From contig NC_013204.1 of the NCBI RefSeq assembly GCF_000024265.1, forward strand, positions 1,724,180 to 1,788,179: 64,000 nt of DNA. Reading direction: 5' to 3'. Made by a program: the position numbers and the translations under genes. This stretch comes from Eggerthella lenta DSM 2243 (GTDB lineage: Bacteria > Actinomycetota > Coriobacteriia > Coriobacteriales > Eggerthellaceae). The notes under the pieces were generated by a model, which ran no database searches, was not told where the DNA came from, and saw only the letters and a list, made by a program, of their open reading frames with translations. Every line of letters starts with the position of its first letter. The stretch's first letter is position 1. Of this stretch, positions 39,351 through 47,083 are shown piece by piece.

Positions 39351-41033
39351 CTAGGCCGATGCCGTTTCCCCCTCTTCGTCCAGCAGCTTGCGCGCGTAAG
39401 CGATTGCATCGTCGATATTGCTGCGGAAATGGTCTTCTCCCACCATGTCCACGAAACCAGCGCGGCGCATGGTTTTCATCGGCTGCTCGTTGGCGTGCGA
39501 GAAGATGAGGCTGACGCCGTTCTCGCGGCAGTACCCGTAGAGGTTCTCCAGCGCGTTCATGCCCGTCGAATCGAGCGATGGCACGCCTCGCATGCGGATG
39601 ATCAGGTACTTCGTGAAGGATTTCACCGATATGTCGGATATGCGGTCGGTCATGCCGAAGAACATGGGTCCGTTGATCTCGTACACGCGCACGCTTTCAG
39701 GGAGTTCGCGCAGGTGCGTGACCTCGGAATCCTCGTCGCAGTAGTATTTCCAGCCGCGAACCTCGGTCTCCTCGCTCACCATCTTCATGAACAGGACGAC
39801 CGTGATCAACATGCCCACGGCAATCGCCACCACCAGGTCGAACACGACGGTCAGCGCGAAGGTGAGCAGCAGCGTGGCCACCGCTCCTCGGGAGGCCGTC
39901 TTGCACAAGTGTGCGAAATTGCGCCATCCCGACATGTTGTAGGCGACGTGCAGCAAGATGGCCGCGATGGTCGGCATGGGGATGAGAGCCGCGTAGGGCA
40001 TGAAGAACACGAGGACGATCAGCAGCACGAGCGCATGGGTCATGCCGGCGACGGGCGTTCTGCCTCCGTTCTTCACGTTCGCGGCGGTGCGCGCGATGGC
40101 GCCGGTTGCGGGGATTCCGCCGAATAGTACCGAGCCGATGTTGCCCACGCCCTGCGCAACCAGCTCCATGTTGCTGCGGTGGTGCGAGCTGATCATGCTG
40201 TCGGCGACGACGCAGGACAGGAGCGATTCGATCGCGGCCAGGATGGCGATGGTGATGCCGTTGGGAAGCTGGTCGGCCAGCAGGTCGACGTTGAGTTGGG
40301 GAATGCGGAATTCGGGCAGGTCGCTGCTGATGGCGTACAGGTCACCGATGGTGCTCACCTGCATGCCGAAGCCGCTGACCAGGGCGATTCCCACGATGAG
40401 CGCGACAAGGGATCCGGGGATGCGTTCGCTGACCTTAGGCCAGGCGAACAGGATGGCGAGGCAGACCGCTCCCACGACGAACGCTTGCCAGTTGGCCGTT
40501 CCGATGCTTTGGGCGACGGCCTGCAGCTTGTCCATAGTCTCGACCGTGGGCGCGCCGGCGGGGAAGGCGAGGCCGAGGAAGTCTTTGACTTGGCCGATGA
40601 CGAGGGTCACGGCGATGCCTGCCGTAAAGCCCGTGGTGATGGTGTAGGGAACGAACCGGATGAGCGATCCCAGCTTGAAGAAGCCCATCAGCATGAGCAG
40701 CACGCCGGCGATGACGGTGGCTGCGACGAGGCCGTCCATGCCGTCGGTTGCCACGATGCCTGCAACGATGGTGGCGAACGCCGCCGTGGGGCCCGAGATT
40801 TGCACGCGGCTGCCGCCGAGGAACGCGATGAGGAACCCGGCGACGATGGCCGTGTAAAGGCCTTGCTCAGGGCTCACGCCCGAAGCGATGGCCAGCGCGA
40901 TGGAAAGAGGCAGCGCCACCACGGCCACCATGACGCCCGAAACAACGTCTTTGGGAAGCTGTCGTTTGAGCTCTTCGCTGTCGGTGTGCTTGATGATGCT
41001 GAAAAGTATCGGTTTGATCTTGTCGCGTTGCAA
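39351..41033 (-). CDS. SulP-family inorganic anion transporter with STAS domain
   Basis: 560 residues. About ten to twelve membrane helices (residues 28-425) with the SulP blocks ALPLSIALAIASGVSPEQGLYTAIVAGF and SGPTAAFATIVAG, then a cytoplasmic STAS domain from about residue 440 with PSLDSTGMNALENL. SulP proteins carry sulfate, bicarbonate or related anions, with H+ or Na+; the ion is not fixed by sequence. Start is TTG 41033, chosen because MQRDKIKP leads straight into the family N-terminus and GGAAGAG lies 9 bases upstream. Its leader contains an intrinsic terminator. Confidence 0.88.
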   Translation of the reverse strand: MQRDKIKPILFSIIKHTDSEELKRQLPKDVVSGVMVAVVALPLSIALAIASGVSPEQGLYTAIVAGFLIAFLGGSRVQISGPTAAFATIVAGIVATDGMDGLVAATVIAGVLLMLMGFFKLGSLIRFVPYTITTGFTAGIAVTLVIGQVKDFLGLAFPAGAPTVETMDKLQAVAQSIGTANWQAFVVGAVCLAILFAWPKVSERIPGSLVALIVGIALVSGFGMQVSTIGDLYAISSDLPEFRIPQLNVDLLADQLPNGITIAILAAIESLLSCVVADSMISSHHRSNMELVAQGVGNIGSVLFGGIPATGAIARTAANVKNGGRTPVAGMTHALVLLIVLVFFMPYAALIPMPTIAAILLHVAYNMSGWRNFAHLCKTASRGAVATLLLTFALTVVFDLVVAIAVGMLITVVLFMKMVSEETEVRGWKYYCDEDSEVTHLRELPESVRVYEINGPMFFGMTDRISDISVKSFTKYLIIRMRGVPSLDSTGMNALENLYGYCRENGVSLIFSHANEQPMKTMRRAGFVDMVGEDHFRSNIDDAIAYARKLLDEEGETASA

Positions 41034-41076
41034 TGCTCTGCTCTTCCATGTCGTCGTTTCTGCTCAGTGCGCGCGA

Positions 41077-41111
41077 AAAAGCGTTCCGCCCGGATCGACC
41101 GGGCGGAACGC
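41077..41111 (-). terminator. Leader terminator/attenuator upstream of the SulP gene
   Basis: On the minus strand, a perfect 13-bp stem GCGTTCCGCCCGG/CCGGGCGGAACGC (41099-41111 and 41081-41093) with a 5-base loop, followed by TTTTT. It sits about 40 bases before the TTG start and downstream of the only good promoter. No other minus-strand gene ends here, so it is placed to control the SulP gene. Confidence 0.65.
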
Positions 41112-41152
41112 AAGCGAATACTATGCGGTTGGATTCGATTTTGCGCTTCGTC

Positions 41153-41180
41153 ATTATACTGCAAGATTACAAGAGGGCAA
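41153..41180 (-). promoter_or_regulatory. Promoter of the SulP gene
   Basis: Minus strand TTGCCC (41180-41175), 16 bases, TATAAT (41158-41153). The predicted start near 41146 gives a leader of about 110 bases that includes the terminator hairpin. Confidence 0.6.
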
Positions 41181-41336
41181 CAAATCGGGGAAACCCGGGA
41201 TCCGTCCAACGCAGTCGCCTAGTCCGTTTCCTCTGTCCCTTTTCGATCGGCATCGTGCTTTTGACCTGAGTCGTTAAACGATCGATCGCTTCTTGCGAGT
41301 CCTTAATTGGCCTGATTCTCGCAATTGGCTATTTAA

Positions 41337-41342
41337 TTGACA
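41337..41342 (+). promoter_or_regulatory. Candidate -35 element for nitroreductase
   Basis: TTGACA in an AT-rich stretch, 103 bases before the nitroreductase ATG; at 17 bases a weak -10 (TCGAAT) follows. Several TTAATTG words nearby could be regulator sites. Confidence 0.3.
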
Positions 41343-41444
41343 CAGCGGGCTCATTATATTCGAATCGCGAAAACTTGAAAGTTGCACGACGGGATAAGAG
41401 CGGGTGGAGCGAGAAGCTCCGCGAAGGATGAACGGAGGCCCCTT

Positions 41445-41972
41445 ATGTCGGGAAACGCGGTCATCGAAAGCCTGGAAACTCGGCGCGCGGTGAGGAGTTA
41501 TGCAGATAGGCCCGTGGAGCGCGAGAAGCTCGAGGCGATCTTGGAGGCTGCAACCTATGCGCCTACGGGAATGGGGGCTCAGTCGCCTGTGATCGTGCTG
41601 GTGGAGAGCAAGGAGACCAGGGACAAGGTAGCCGCCCTCAACGCGGGGGCGATGGGGCGCGACACCGATCCCTTCTACGGGGCTCCTGCGGTCGCGATCG
41701 TGTTCGGCCACAAGGACGTTGTGCCTACCTGGTTCGAAGACGCTTGTCTTGTGGCGGGCAACCTTCTGAACGCGGCGCATGCCGTCGGAGTCGATTCGTG
41801 CTTCATCTATCGTGCCAAGGAGGTCTTCGAGACCGACGAGGGTCGGGCGCTTTTGAAGGAGTGGGGCCTCGACGGTGATTACGTGGGCGTCGCCAACTGT
41901 ATTCTGGGCTACGGCGACGGCCCTGCACCCGAGCCGAAACCCCGGAAAGACGGGTACGTGAGAATCGTTTAG
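41445..41972 (+). CDS. Nitroreductase family protein
   Basis: 175 residues. The FMN-binding N-terminus ETRRAVRSYADRPVEREKLEAIL, the APTGMGAQSPVIVLV block and the C-terminal ANCILGYGDGPAPEPKPRK are typical of the short nitroreductase-fold proteins that work as dimers with FMN and NAD(P)H. The substrate is not predictable. CGGAGG lies 6 bases before ATG 41445. It is followed after 39 bases by the HXXEE membrane protein gene, which may share its transcript. Confidence 0.85.
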   Translation: MSGNAVIESLETRRAVRSYADRPVEREKLEAILEAATYAPTGMGAQSPVIVLVESKETRDKVAALNAGAMGRDTDPFYGAPAVAIVFGHKDVVPTWFEDACLVAGNLLNAAHAVGVDSCFIYRAKEVFETDEGRALLKEWGLDGDYVGVANCILGYGDGPAPEPKPRKDGYVRIV

Positions 41973-42011
41973 GCGGAACGCGTTGGGAGCCGATTCTTTT
42001 GGAGTGAGAGG

Positions 42012-42698
42012 ATGAAAATCATGTTCAAAAGCCCCTTCAGTCGCTGGTGCGACCAGATGTGGCTTTACCTCGTTTATCTTCTCGGGGTTGCGATGACCTG
42101 TTATCTGCTGTGGAATTGGGCAGCGTTCGATCTTCCGCAGAAACTCGCCTGCATGCTGGCCGTTGCGGTTCCCTTGCATGTCTTCGAGGAGAACACGTTC
42201 CCCGGAGGTTTCTTCTACATGAACAACATGGGCTTCGGTTCGAAAGAACCCATGGTCTATCCTCAGAACCGCTGCACCAACATGATCACGAACCTAGGAG
42301 CCGAGATCGTCATAATCGCCGTTGCGCTCAACGCTGCGACGATCGAACCGGTTGTCATGAGCCTGGTGGTCTTCTTCGCGCTGGGGGAGACCGTGAATCA
42401 CACGCGTAGCGGCATCCTCATGTACCGCAAGTTCAAAGACCGGGGAAAGCGAACCGTCTACGGTCCCGGCCTCGTCACGTCTTGGTGCGTGCTCGTCCCG
42501 ATGGCTGCCGTGGCGCTCAGATGGCTCGTCGACTGCGGGGCGACCGTGTGGGAGGTAGTCGGCGGCATAGGGATATTCCTGGGGATCGCCGTATTCCTCA
42601 TCCTCGTTCCGTTCGCGTTCTCTATTCGCATCATGAGCAGGGAATACGCCTTCCGCGACAGGGGCTACTTCGAGAAGTACGTTGACGGCTCGCGTTGA
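42012..42698 (+). CDS. HXXEE domain membrane protein
   Basis: 228 residues with six or so membrane helices. The name-giving motif appears as LHVFEENTFPGGFFY (His-x-x-Glu-Glu), followed by NRCTNMITNLGAEI and GETVNHTRSGILMYRKF, which place conserved His, Asn and Glu residues in or near the membrane. The biochemical role of the HXXEE family is unknown. GTGAGAGG precedes the ATG. It lies downstream of the nitroreductase gene in the same direction. Confidence 0.75.
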   Translation: MKIMFKSPFSRWCDQMWLYLVYLLGVAMTCYLLWNWAAFDLPQKLACMLAVAVPLHVFEENTFPGGFFYMNNMGFGSKEPMVYPQNRCTNMITNLGAEIVIIAVALNAATIEPVVMSLVVFFALGETVNHTRSGILMYRKFKDRGKRTVYGPGLVTSWCVLVPMAAVALRWLVDCGATVWEVVGGIGIFLGIAVFLILVPFAFSIRIMSREYAFRDRGYFEKYVDGSR

Positions 42699-42902
42699 GG
42701 GCTGGTTGATTTGCATGCTTTGTTTTTCTCTTGGATGGGTTCGCTGGGGCTTGTTCAAGGAGAAGGGCGAGAGAGGATATCTCCAGTTCGGTGATATCTG
42801 GAGAAAGAACAATTCATGCAGATTTGTATAGCATATAGATGTCATACGGCATCACTCTAAACTCAGTGGTGCAATCGTTCCAAAAAGGAAGGGAGGCACG
42901 GC

Positions 42903-43199
42903 ATGGCCACTGCAGCTAAACCGACAACGATCCGCGTCGATGAGAATCTTAAGGCCCGGGCGAACGAGATCCTCGGATCTGTCGGGTTGAGCTACAACAC
43001 CTATGTTGTCATGGCGACGCACCAGCTGGTGAACCAGTGCAGGATCCCTTTCGAGATCGTTCCGGCGGGCGGGGTCCCGAACGAGGAGACCCGCCGCGCC
43101 CTGGTCGCCGCGGAGGCGAAGGAGCTCGGCCTCATCCCCGACGACGCGCCTGCCTTTGACGATATCGACGGACTCGTGGCGTTCCTCGAGAAGGAGTAG
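42903..43199 (+). CDS. RelB/DinJ-family antitoxin
   Basis: 98 residues. Ribbon-helix-helix N-terminus TTIRVDENLKARANEILGSVGLSYNTYVVM, then an acidic, flexible C-terminus (FDDIDGLVAFLEKE) that would wrap the toxin. Such antitoxins repress their own operon and neutralise the RNase. GGGAGG lies 8 bases before the ATG. It is followed after 3 bases by the YafQ-type toxin gene, the normal order. Confidence 0.85.
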   Translation: MATAAKPTTIRVDENLKARANEILGSVGLSYNTYVVMATHQLVNQCRIPFEIVPAGGVPNEETRRALVAAEAKELGLIPDDAPAFDDIDGLVAFLEKE

Positions 43200-43202
43200 C
43201 CC

Positions 43203-43430
43203 GTGTACGAGATCAAGGTCGAGTCGGCCTTCAAGGCGGACTACGCTCGCGTCATGAAACGGCACCCCCGCTTGAGGGGCGAATTCAAGGAGGCGGTCTC
43301 GGAGCTCATGAGGACCGGCGCGGTGCCGGACGAGTACGGCCCGCACGAGCTCAGCAATCCTGGCGAGAACTACAACGGGCACATAGACTTTCACCTCTCG
43401 GACGGCGTGGTCGATGTCGTGGTGCTCTAA
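43203..43430 (+). CDS. YafQ-family toxin, truncated by TAA
   Basis: 75 residues against about 90-100 for the family. It starts at GTG 43203 just after the antitoxin stop. The first part fits YafQ mRNA interferases: ESAFKADYARVMKRHPRLRGEFKEAVSEL and HELSNPGENYNGHIDFHL. The TAA at 43428 falls where relatives have Tyr in VVVLY, a single-base change from TAC or TAT. The lost part holds GSHDELF, whose His and Phe are catalytic in E. coli YafQ. The product should be inactive, although it may still bind the antitoxin. Confidence 0.75.
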   Translation: MYEIKVESAFKADYARVMKRHPRLRGEFKEAVSELMRTGAVPDEYGPHELSNPGENYNGHIDFHLSDGVVDVVVL

Positions 43431-43511
43431 ATGCCCCATAAGTCGAACCCGATCATCAGGCTCGTCCGTATGGGCAGTCACGACGAGCTGTTCCGGGGTC
43501 CCCTCATCTAG
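43431..43511 (+). pseudogene. Detached 3' end of the YafQ toxin gene
   Basis: In frame with the truncated toxin: MPHKSNPIIRLVRMGSHDEL then FRGPLI and TAG (43509-43511). NPIIRLVRxGSHxELF is the family C-terminus. Confidence 0.7.
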
Positions 43512-43735
43512 AGGGCTATCGTCTCGCGTGCGATTTGGTTCGCCATCTTGGTGATGTCGGACGTAGCTCTCTTTCGTGCAGCCATTTTCAGGTCTGCGAA
43601 GTTCGGCAAAGAGGCAAAGTACTGACGAGGCTTGTTCGGATAAGCCTTCAGTTTCTTGAAATCCCTAGAATCGAAAAAAACGACAATGGACTTTTTTCCT
43701 CTGCGTTTGTCATCTTCAGGTGTTTCATTTTTTGC
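43508..43735 (-). pseudogene. In-frame continuation of the 410-residue protein after TAG
   Basis: Directly follows the TAG at 43736-43738 in the same frame and stays open for 75 codons to TAG 43508-43510. It encodes a basic, helical tail (for example KKSIVVFFDSRDFKKLKAYP and MANQIARETIAL) with protein-like codon use and no ATG/GTG plus ribosome site of its own. It most likely was the C-terminus of the upstream gene. Confidence 0.5.
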
Positions 43736-44968
43736 CTATCTTTCGATTGGCGAATGCAAAGTTGTCGACAAGGCGGGAGCGCAGTAAACGTTCTCGTCAT
43801 CGAAGTAGAACACCTGAGGCTTGTTGAACAGGGCGTTCGCTTTCGTTATCTCGTGACGGAAGCTGTCGACGCAGCTGTCTCTCCTCGCTAAAATCCGCTC
43901 GCTCGCTTTTTTGCGCCTATCGTCATTGGCGTTCCCGATCAGGTTACTGGCGTCTATGAGGGCCTCATCGACCGGACCGTCGCTGATGACGGGAATCTTG
44001 GCAATTGCGCCGCCGGCAAGTTTGCCGAAAGCGGAAACTCCGCCGAGGAGTGCGTTCTCGACAGAGCTCGATGCAAGCTCTTCGATCTTGTTGTAAGCGT
44101 CGGTGTACAGGGCTCTGTAATCAAGAGAGTACGATTCAAGCTTGTCTTCGATATTCCTGAGGTAGTCTGCTGAGAAGTTCTCGGTAAGCATGACGTCGAC
44201 GTAGGTGGCGAAGCCCAGCATGTAGAGCGCCGCCTGGTATTGGCCGAGCAACGAGTCGGCCTTGGCGGATACTTTGACGATGTCGCGGTCCCCATGGAAA
44301 AACCCTTTGTTTTTGTCGAGCTTCGCTACTTGCGCGCGGTAGTACTCAATATCTTTCTCGGCCTCTCGCTCGATGCTGACTACCTCTTGCTGCCTCGTGG
44401 ATCGCCATTTCTCGTTATCGACGTTGTACTTGAAGTTACTGAGGGTGTCCGCGAGGAATTTTATGTTACCTTTCAGGGAGGCTTTCTTCTCCTCTTCGAG
44501 GATGCCGAGGATCTCCTCCTGCATCTCCTTGATGTTATCGAGCTTCGCCGAGACATCTGCGAGTGCTACGCCGATGGCGAGCATCATCGGATCGACGGCC
44601 ATTAACGCAGTCGAGGTTGTTGTTGTCGGGTTCGCCGGGACGTAGACGCCGTTGCCGATGATGCCCTTACCGTCTTGGATTATCGCTGTGAGCTGCCCGC
44701 TACCGTCCTTCATCTGAGCGACGTGGCCGGCCAAGCCCCTGCTGTCGAAGCGGAAGAGGCCATCGTTCGGGATGCTGATGGTCTGGGTGACCGTCCTGAA
44801 GGTTTCGGACATGCTGGCGAGCGCGCCGCCGGCCAAGGCGAGCTCCGCCAGTGGAAGTTTGACCGCCCTCTGCTTGTCCAACTGCTCGACGGGGAAGTAC
44901 GGTACGACTTCGAGGCTCATCATCGCCTTGACTATCTCTTGACCGGAGTGCGACAACTCATCTTCCAT
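43736..44968 (-). CDS. Uncharacterised helical protein, 410 residues
   Basis: No recognised domain. Residues 100-130 contain one hydrophobic stretch (STALMAVDPMMLAIGVALADVSA) followed by a strong coiled coil (KLDNIKEMQEEILGILEEEKKASLKG). The C-terminal half has further helices and a Gly-rich hydrophobic patch (LLGGVSAFGKLAGGAIAKIP) that might contact membrane. ATG 44968 has GAAAACAGG upstream. Lower GC than the core genome indicates transfer. It is part of a three-gene group on the minus strand (46482 to 43508) with a PH-like/SHOCT protein. The reading frame continues 75 codons past its TAG. Confidence 0.6.
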   Translation of the reverse strand: MEDELSHSGQEIVKAMMSLEVVPYFPVEQLDKQRAVKLPLAELALAGGALASMSETFRTVTQTISIPNDGLFRFDSRGLAGHVAQMKDGSGQLTAIIQDGKGIIGNGVYVPANPTTTTSTALMAVDPMMLAIGVALADVSAKLDNIKEMQEEILGILEEEKKASLKGNIKFLADTLSNFKYNVDNEKWRSTRQQEVVSIEREAEKDIEYYRAQVAKLDKNKGFFHGDRDIVKVSAKADSLLGQYQAALYMLGFATYVDVMLTENFSADYLRNIEDKLESYSLDYRALYTDAYNKIEELASSSVENALLGGVSAFGKLAGGAIAKIPVISDGPVDEALIDASNLIGNANDDRRKKASERILARRDSCVDSFRHEITKANALFNKPQVFYFDDENVYCAPALSTTLHSPIER

Positions 44969-45191
44969 CCTGTTTTCCTTCCCGCGTTTTCGACTTTGTC
45001 AAAACCACATCGTCTTCTTGCTGTTGAATTTTACCTAATCTCGAAACGTCAGACACTGTCAGCAGGCCGATGCCAGCGAGGAACCCGAACGGTAGCTCGC
45101 CTCTCGCGATTTCGCAAAGGCGTTCGTAAGAGCGCCCCCGTACCTTCTGGTGGATGCGAGGAGCCGAGTTGGCATTACTGATTTGCGCTGT
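44958..45191 (-). other. Possible small gene or gene remnant without a clear start
   Basis: Between the two larger genes one minus-strand frame is open for about 80 codons, overlapping the stop of the SHOCT gene and the start of the 410-residue gene. It reads like protein (RSYERLCEIARGELPFGFLA, LLTVSDVSRLGKIQQQEDD) but has no ATG, GTG or TTG at its head. It could be a remnant, a frameshift extension of the SHOCT gene, or chance. Confidence 0.25.
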
Positions 45192-46042
45192 TACATTTCC
45201 ATGATTTGCCGCTTCTTTTTATCAAATTCCTCTTGGGTAAGTGCGCCCATGTCAAGCAGTTCCTTTAACTTCTTCAGCAACTCCAATTGCTCTTGCATGA
45301 ACATCGTTCCTTTGGTCATGCTCGATGTAGAGCTATCGGGCTCTTCAGGCTCTCCTTGAATATCATTGAGCACCCTACGTTCCATCTTTGCTTGCTCCAT
45401 ACGCTGTTGGAACCCCATCGAAGCGCGCATATCCGAACCGCTTAGCAAATCGCCTCCACCTACTCCAAGACCCCCAATTATTCCAGTTGCCGCCTTGGAG
45501 AATGCTTGCTTTTTCGCGGTTCGCTTTACTCCGCGCATCACCCCGTTCATAGAAAGGTCTCCGGACGATAGCACGCTTTTCGCTACATTGCCAACGAACG
45601 ATGCGTCCACGCCGTTCTCGTCAACGCGCTCCGTCTGTTCGTTATCCTTTTCCTTTTCCGCCAGATCAGGGAGATCGCTGTAGTAGGCGGAGTCATAGCT
45701 GCTACCACTGTCTGACATCTGGTCGTTTATCGCGAGCTCCCAGACCTTCATCACTCGTTTGTTCCCCGACTGGAAAGCGAAGTCGTCTTGGCCGCCAGGG
45801 TGATAAACCTCAAGCTGCTTTTCTCCGTTCGAAGCCTCGCCAACCACAATCTGGCTTACCGAGTCGAAGGGGTAGCGCACCGTGTCCTTGTAGTTTCCGA
45901 ACAGGCCACGACTGATATGCACGAACGCCATGTTCGTGAGCACGAGCTCGTCCGTATATGCGTCCCAAAAGCCATGTCTAACGCAAGAACCCCTTAGGAG
46001 GATCTTCTCACCGGGTAGTAGTTGAATTTTAGAAGCAGCCAC
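45191..46042 (-). CDS. PH-like/SHOCT domain protein
   Basis: 283 residues. The N-terminal 90 residues (LLPGEKILLRGSCVRHG, DELVLTNMAFVHISRGLFG, YPFDSVSQIVVGE) look like a bacterial PH/GRAM domain. The middle is low-complexity, with a Gly-rich amphipathic patch (TGIIGGLGVGGGDLL). The last 40 residues (LLKKLKELLDMGALTQEEFDKKKRQIM) are a SHOCT domain, common in phage-related and membrane-associated proteins. GTG 46042 is chosen because AAGGGAGGG lies 6 bases upstream, although the frame is open with ATGs at 46063 and 46090. Function unknown. Confidence 0.65.
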   Translation of the reverse strand: MAASKIQLLPGEKILLRGSCVRHGFWDAYTDELVLTNMAFVHISRGLFGNYKDTVRYPFDSVSQIVVGEASNGEKQLEVYHPGGQDDFAFQSGNKRVMKVWELAINDQMSDSGSSYDSAYYSDLPDLAEKEKDNEQTERVDENGVDASFVGNVAKSVLSSGDLSMNGVMRGVKRTAKKQAFSKAATGIIGGLGVGGGDLLSGSDMRASMGFQQRMEQAKMERRVLNDIQGEPEEPDSSTSSMTKGTMFMQEQLELLKKLKELLDMGALTQEEFDKKKRQIMEM

Positions 46043-46076
46043 GCTTTCCCTCCCTTGCAGCATAGCGAACGCAGAT

Positions 46077-46082
46077 ATTATA
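46077..46082 (-). promoter_or_regulatory. Candidate -10 box for PH/SHOCT gene
   Basis: TATAAT on the minus strand 34 bases before the GTG start and inside the end of the upstream small gene's flank. Confidence 0.35.
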
Positions 46083-46089
46083 TATGGCA

Positions 46090-46482
46090 TTATACGCGTG
46101 TTGTGTTCTTGGAAAGCCGCAGTGAAGTACCAGCCTCATCTGTCAGAGCGGTGTCTTCTGTGGAAATTAAGAAAGCTTTGGTTTGCCAAAACGTGGGCAT
46201 CTCCCGTTGCCGCGGGCCATCCATGAGCATGCGGCGCCACCGGTCCCGGTCGCGGTAGCCTGATGCGCCAAGTCTGCCGAGAAACATCGTCTGGGTTACC
46301 TCGTCGAGCCTCGCGAAGTCCTCGCGCATCCCGTTCTCGATCTCGGACGAGACCTCCCGCATGTCTTCGAGGACTCGCATCTTTTCCTCAAGGGGGTAGT
46401 TCCCCGGGGAGACCTCCGCGAGCTCCGCCCTAAAGTAGGCGAGGTCCTCCGCGTCCTTTAGAGCTTCCCAATCCTCGGTCAT
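46090..46482 (-). CDS. Hypothetical protein, 130 residues
   Basis: Soluble, charged and helical (EDLAYFRAELAEVSPGNYPLEEKMRVLEDM), with no recognised family. ATG 46482 has GGGAGGGG 7 bases upstream. It is the first of three minus-strand genes in the accessory patch and ends 48 bases before the PH/SHOCT start. The DxxD-like acidic residues and RDRDRWRRM stretch hint at nucleic-acid or protein binding, but nothing firm can be said. Confidence 0.5.
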   Translation of the reverse strand: MTEDWEALKDAEDLAYFRAELAEVSPGNYPLEEKMRVLEDMREVSSEIENGMREDFARLDEVTQTMFLGRLGASGYRDRDRWRRMLMDGPRQREMPTFWQTKAFLISTEDTALTDEAGTSLRLSKNTTRV

Positions 46483-46580
46483 TTGAACCCCTCCCTACGC
46501 GTCTGCCTGGATTCTCCTGGTTCTCTCGGGTGTCGCAAAAGGTGCCACGAATATCCTGTTTCAAGTGTCTTGGAGTATGA

Positions 46581-46615
46581 CAAAAGGCTTCGTCCAAATA
46601 GGACGAAGCCTTTTG
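46581..46615. terminator. Perfect hairpin, probable bidirectional terminator
   Basis: 15-bp arms CAAAAGGCTTCGTCC (46581-46595) and its complement (46601-46615), 5-base loop, flanked by A4 and T4 runs. It lies upstream of the 130-residue gene and probably closes a transcript entering from either side. Confidence 0.7.
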
Positions 46616-47083
46616 TTGACCTAGGGGTATGTTAGTTCTTGTTACCGAGTGTTCCGAAGCGTCAGACCCCGAAAACTATTCCCACTCGATAAAACAATAG
46701 TGTTTCATTTTTACGATTTTGTCCTCGTTTTATCCGTGGTTTTTTCTCGTTGTCAGCTGTATTCGGTTAGCCTCTCTCAGAGAAAACTCATCCCAAACTC
46801 AGCTCTTTTCATTTTGCCATTTCGTGAGTTTTACGCCTGAGTTTCGACGAAGGATGGATTTGGTGCGCGGCCTGCGAAAACCCGCTATCCCCGTTCGATT
46901 GAATCCTTTTCTTTCGAATGAAACACCCATCGAGAACGCGACTACGATAAGGGTTCTTGATGCCCTTCATTTCGAGTCGGCTTGCCAAGCATCATTCTGA
47001 TCGAAACTCAAAGGGGGCAAGTTCGCTCTTCAGAAGGATTTCGCTGTCATTTCAGGGCAAACTCACGACGTCTCCGAAGATAG
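46616..47083. other. AT-rich intergenic stretch, no gene supported
   Basis: The most AT-rich part of the window. Short plus-strand open frames occur (for example 46719-47000) but lack ribosome sites and resemble no family. Confidence 0.5.

Noticed and set aside
46719-47000. Short plus-strand open frame in the AT-rich gap
   Set aside because: No ribosome site, no family resemblance; AT-rich composition alone explains it.
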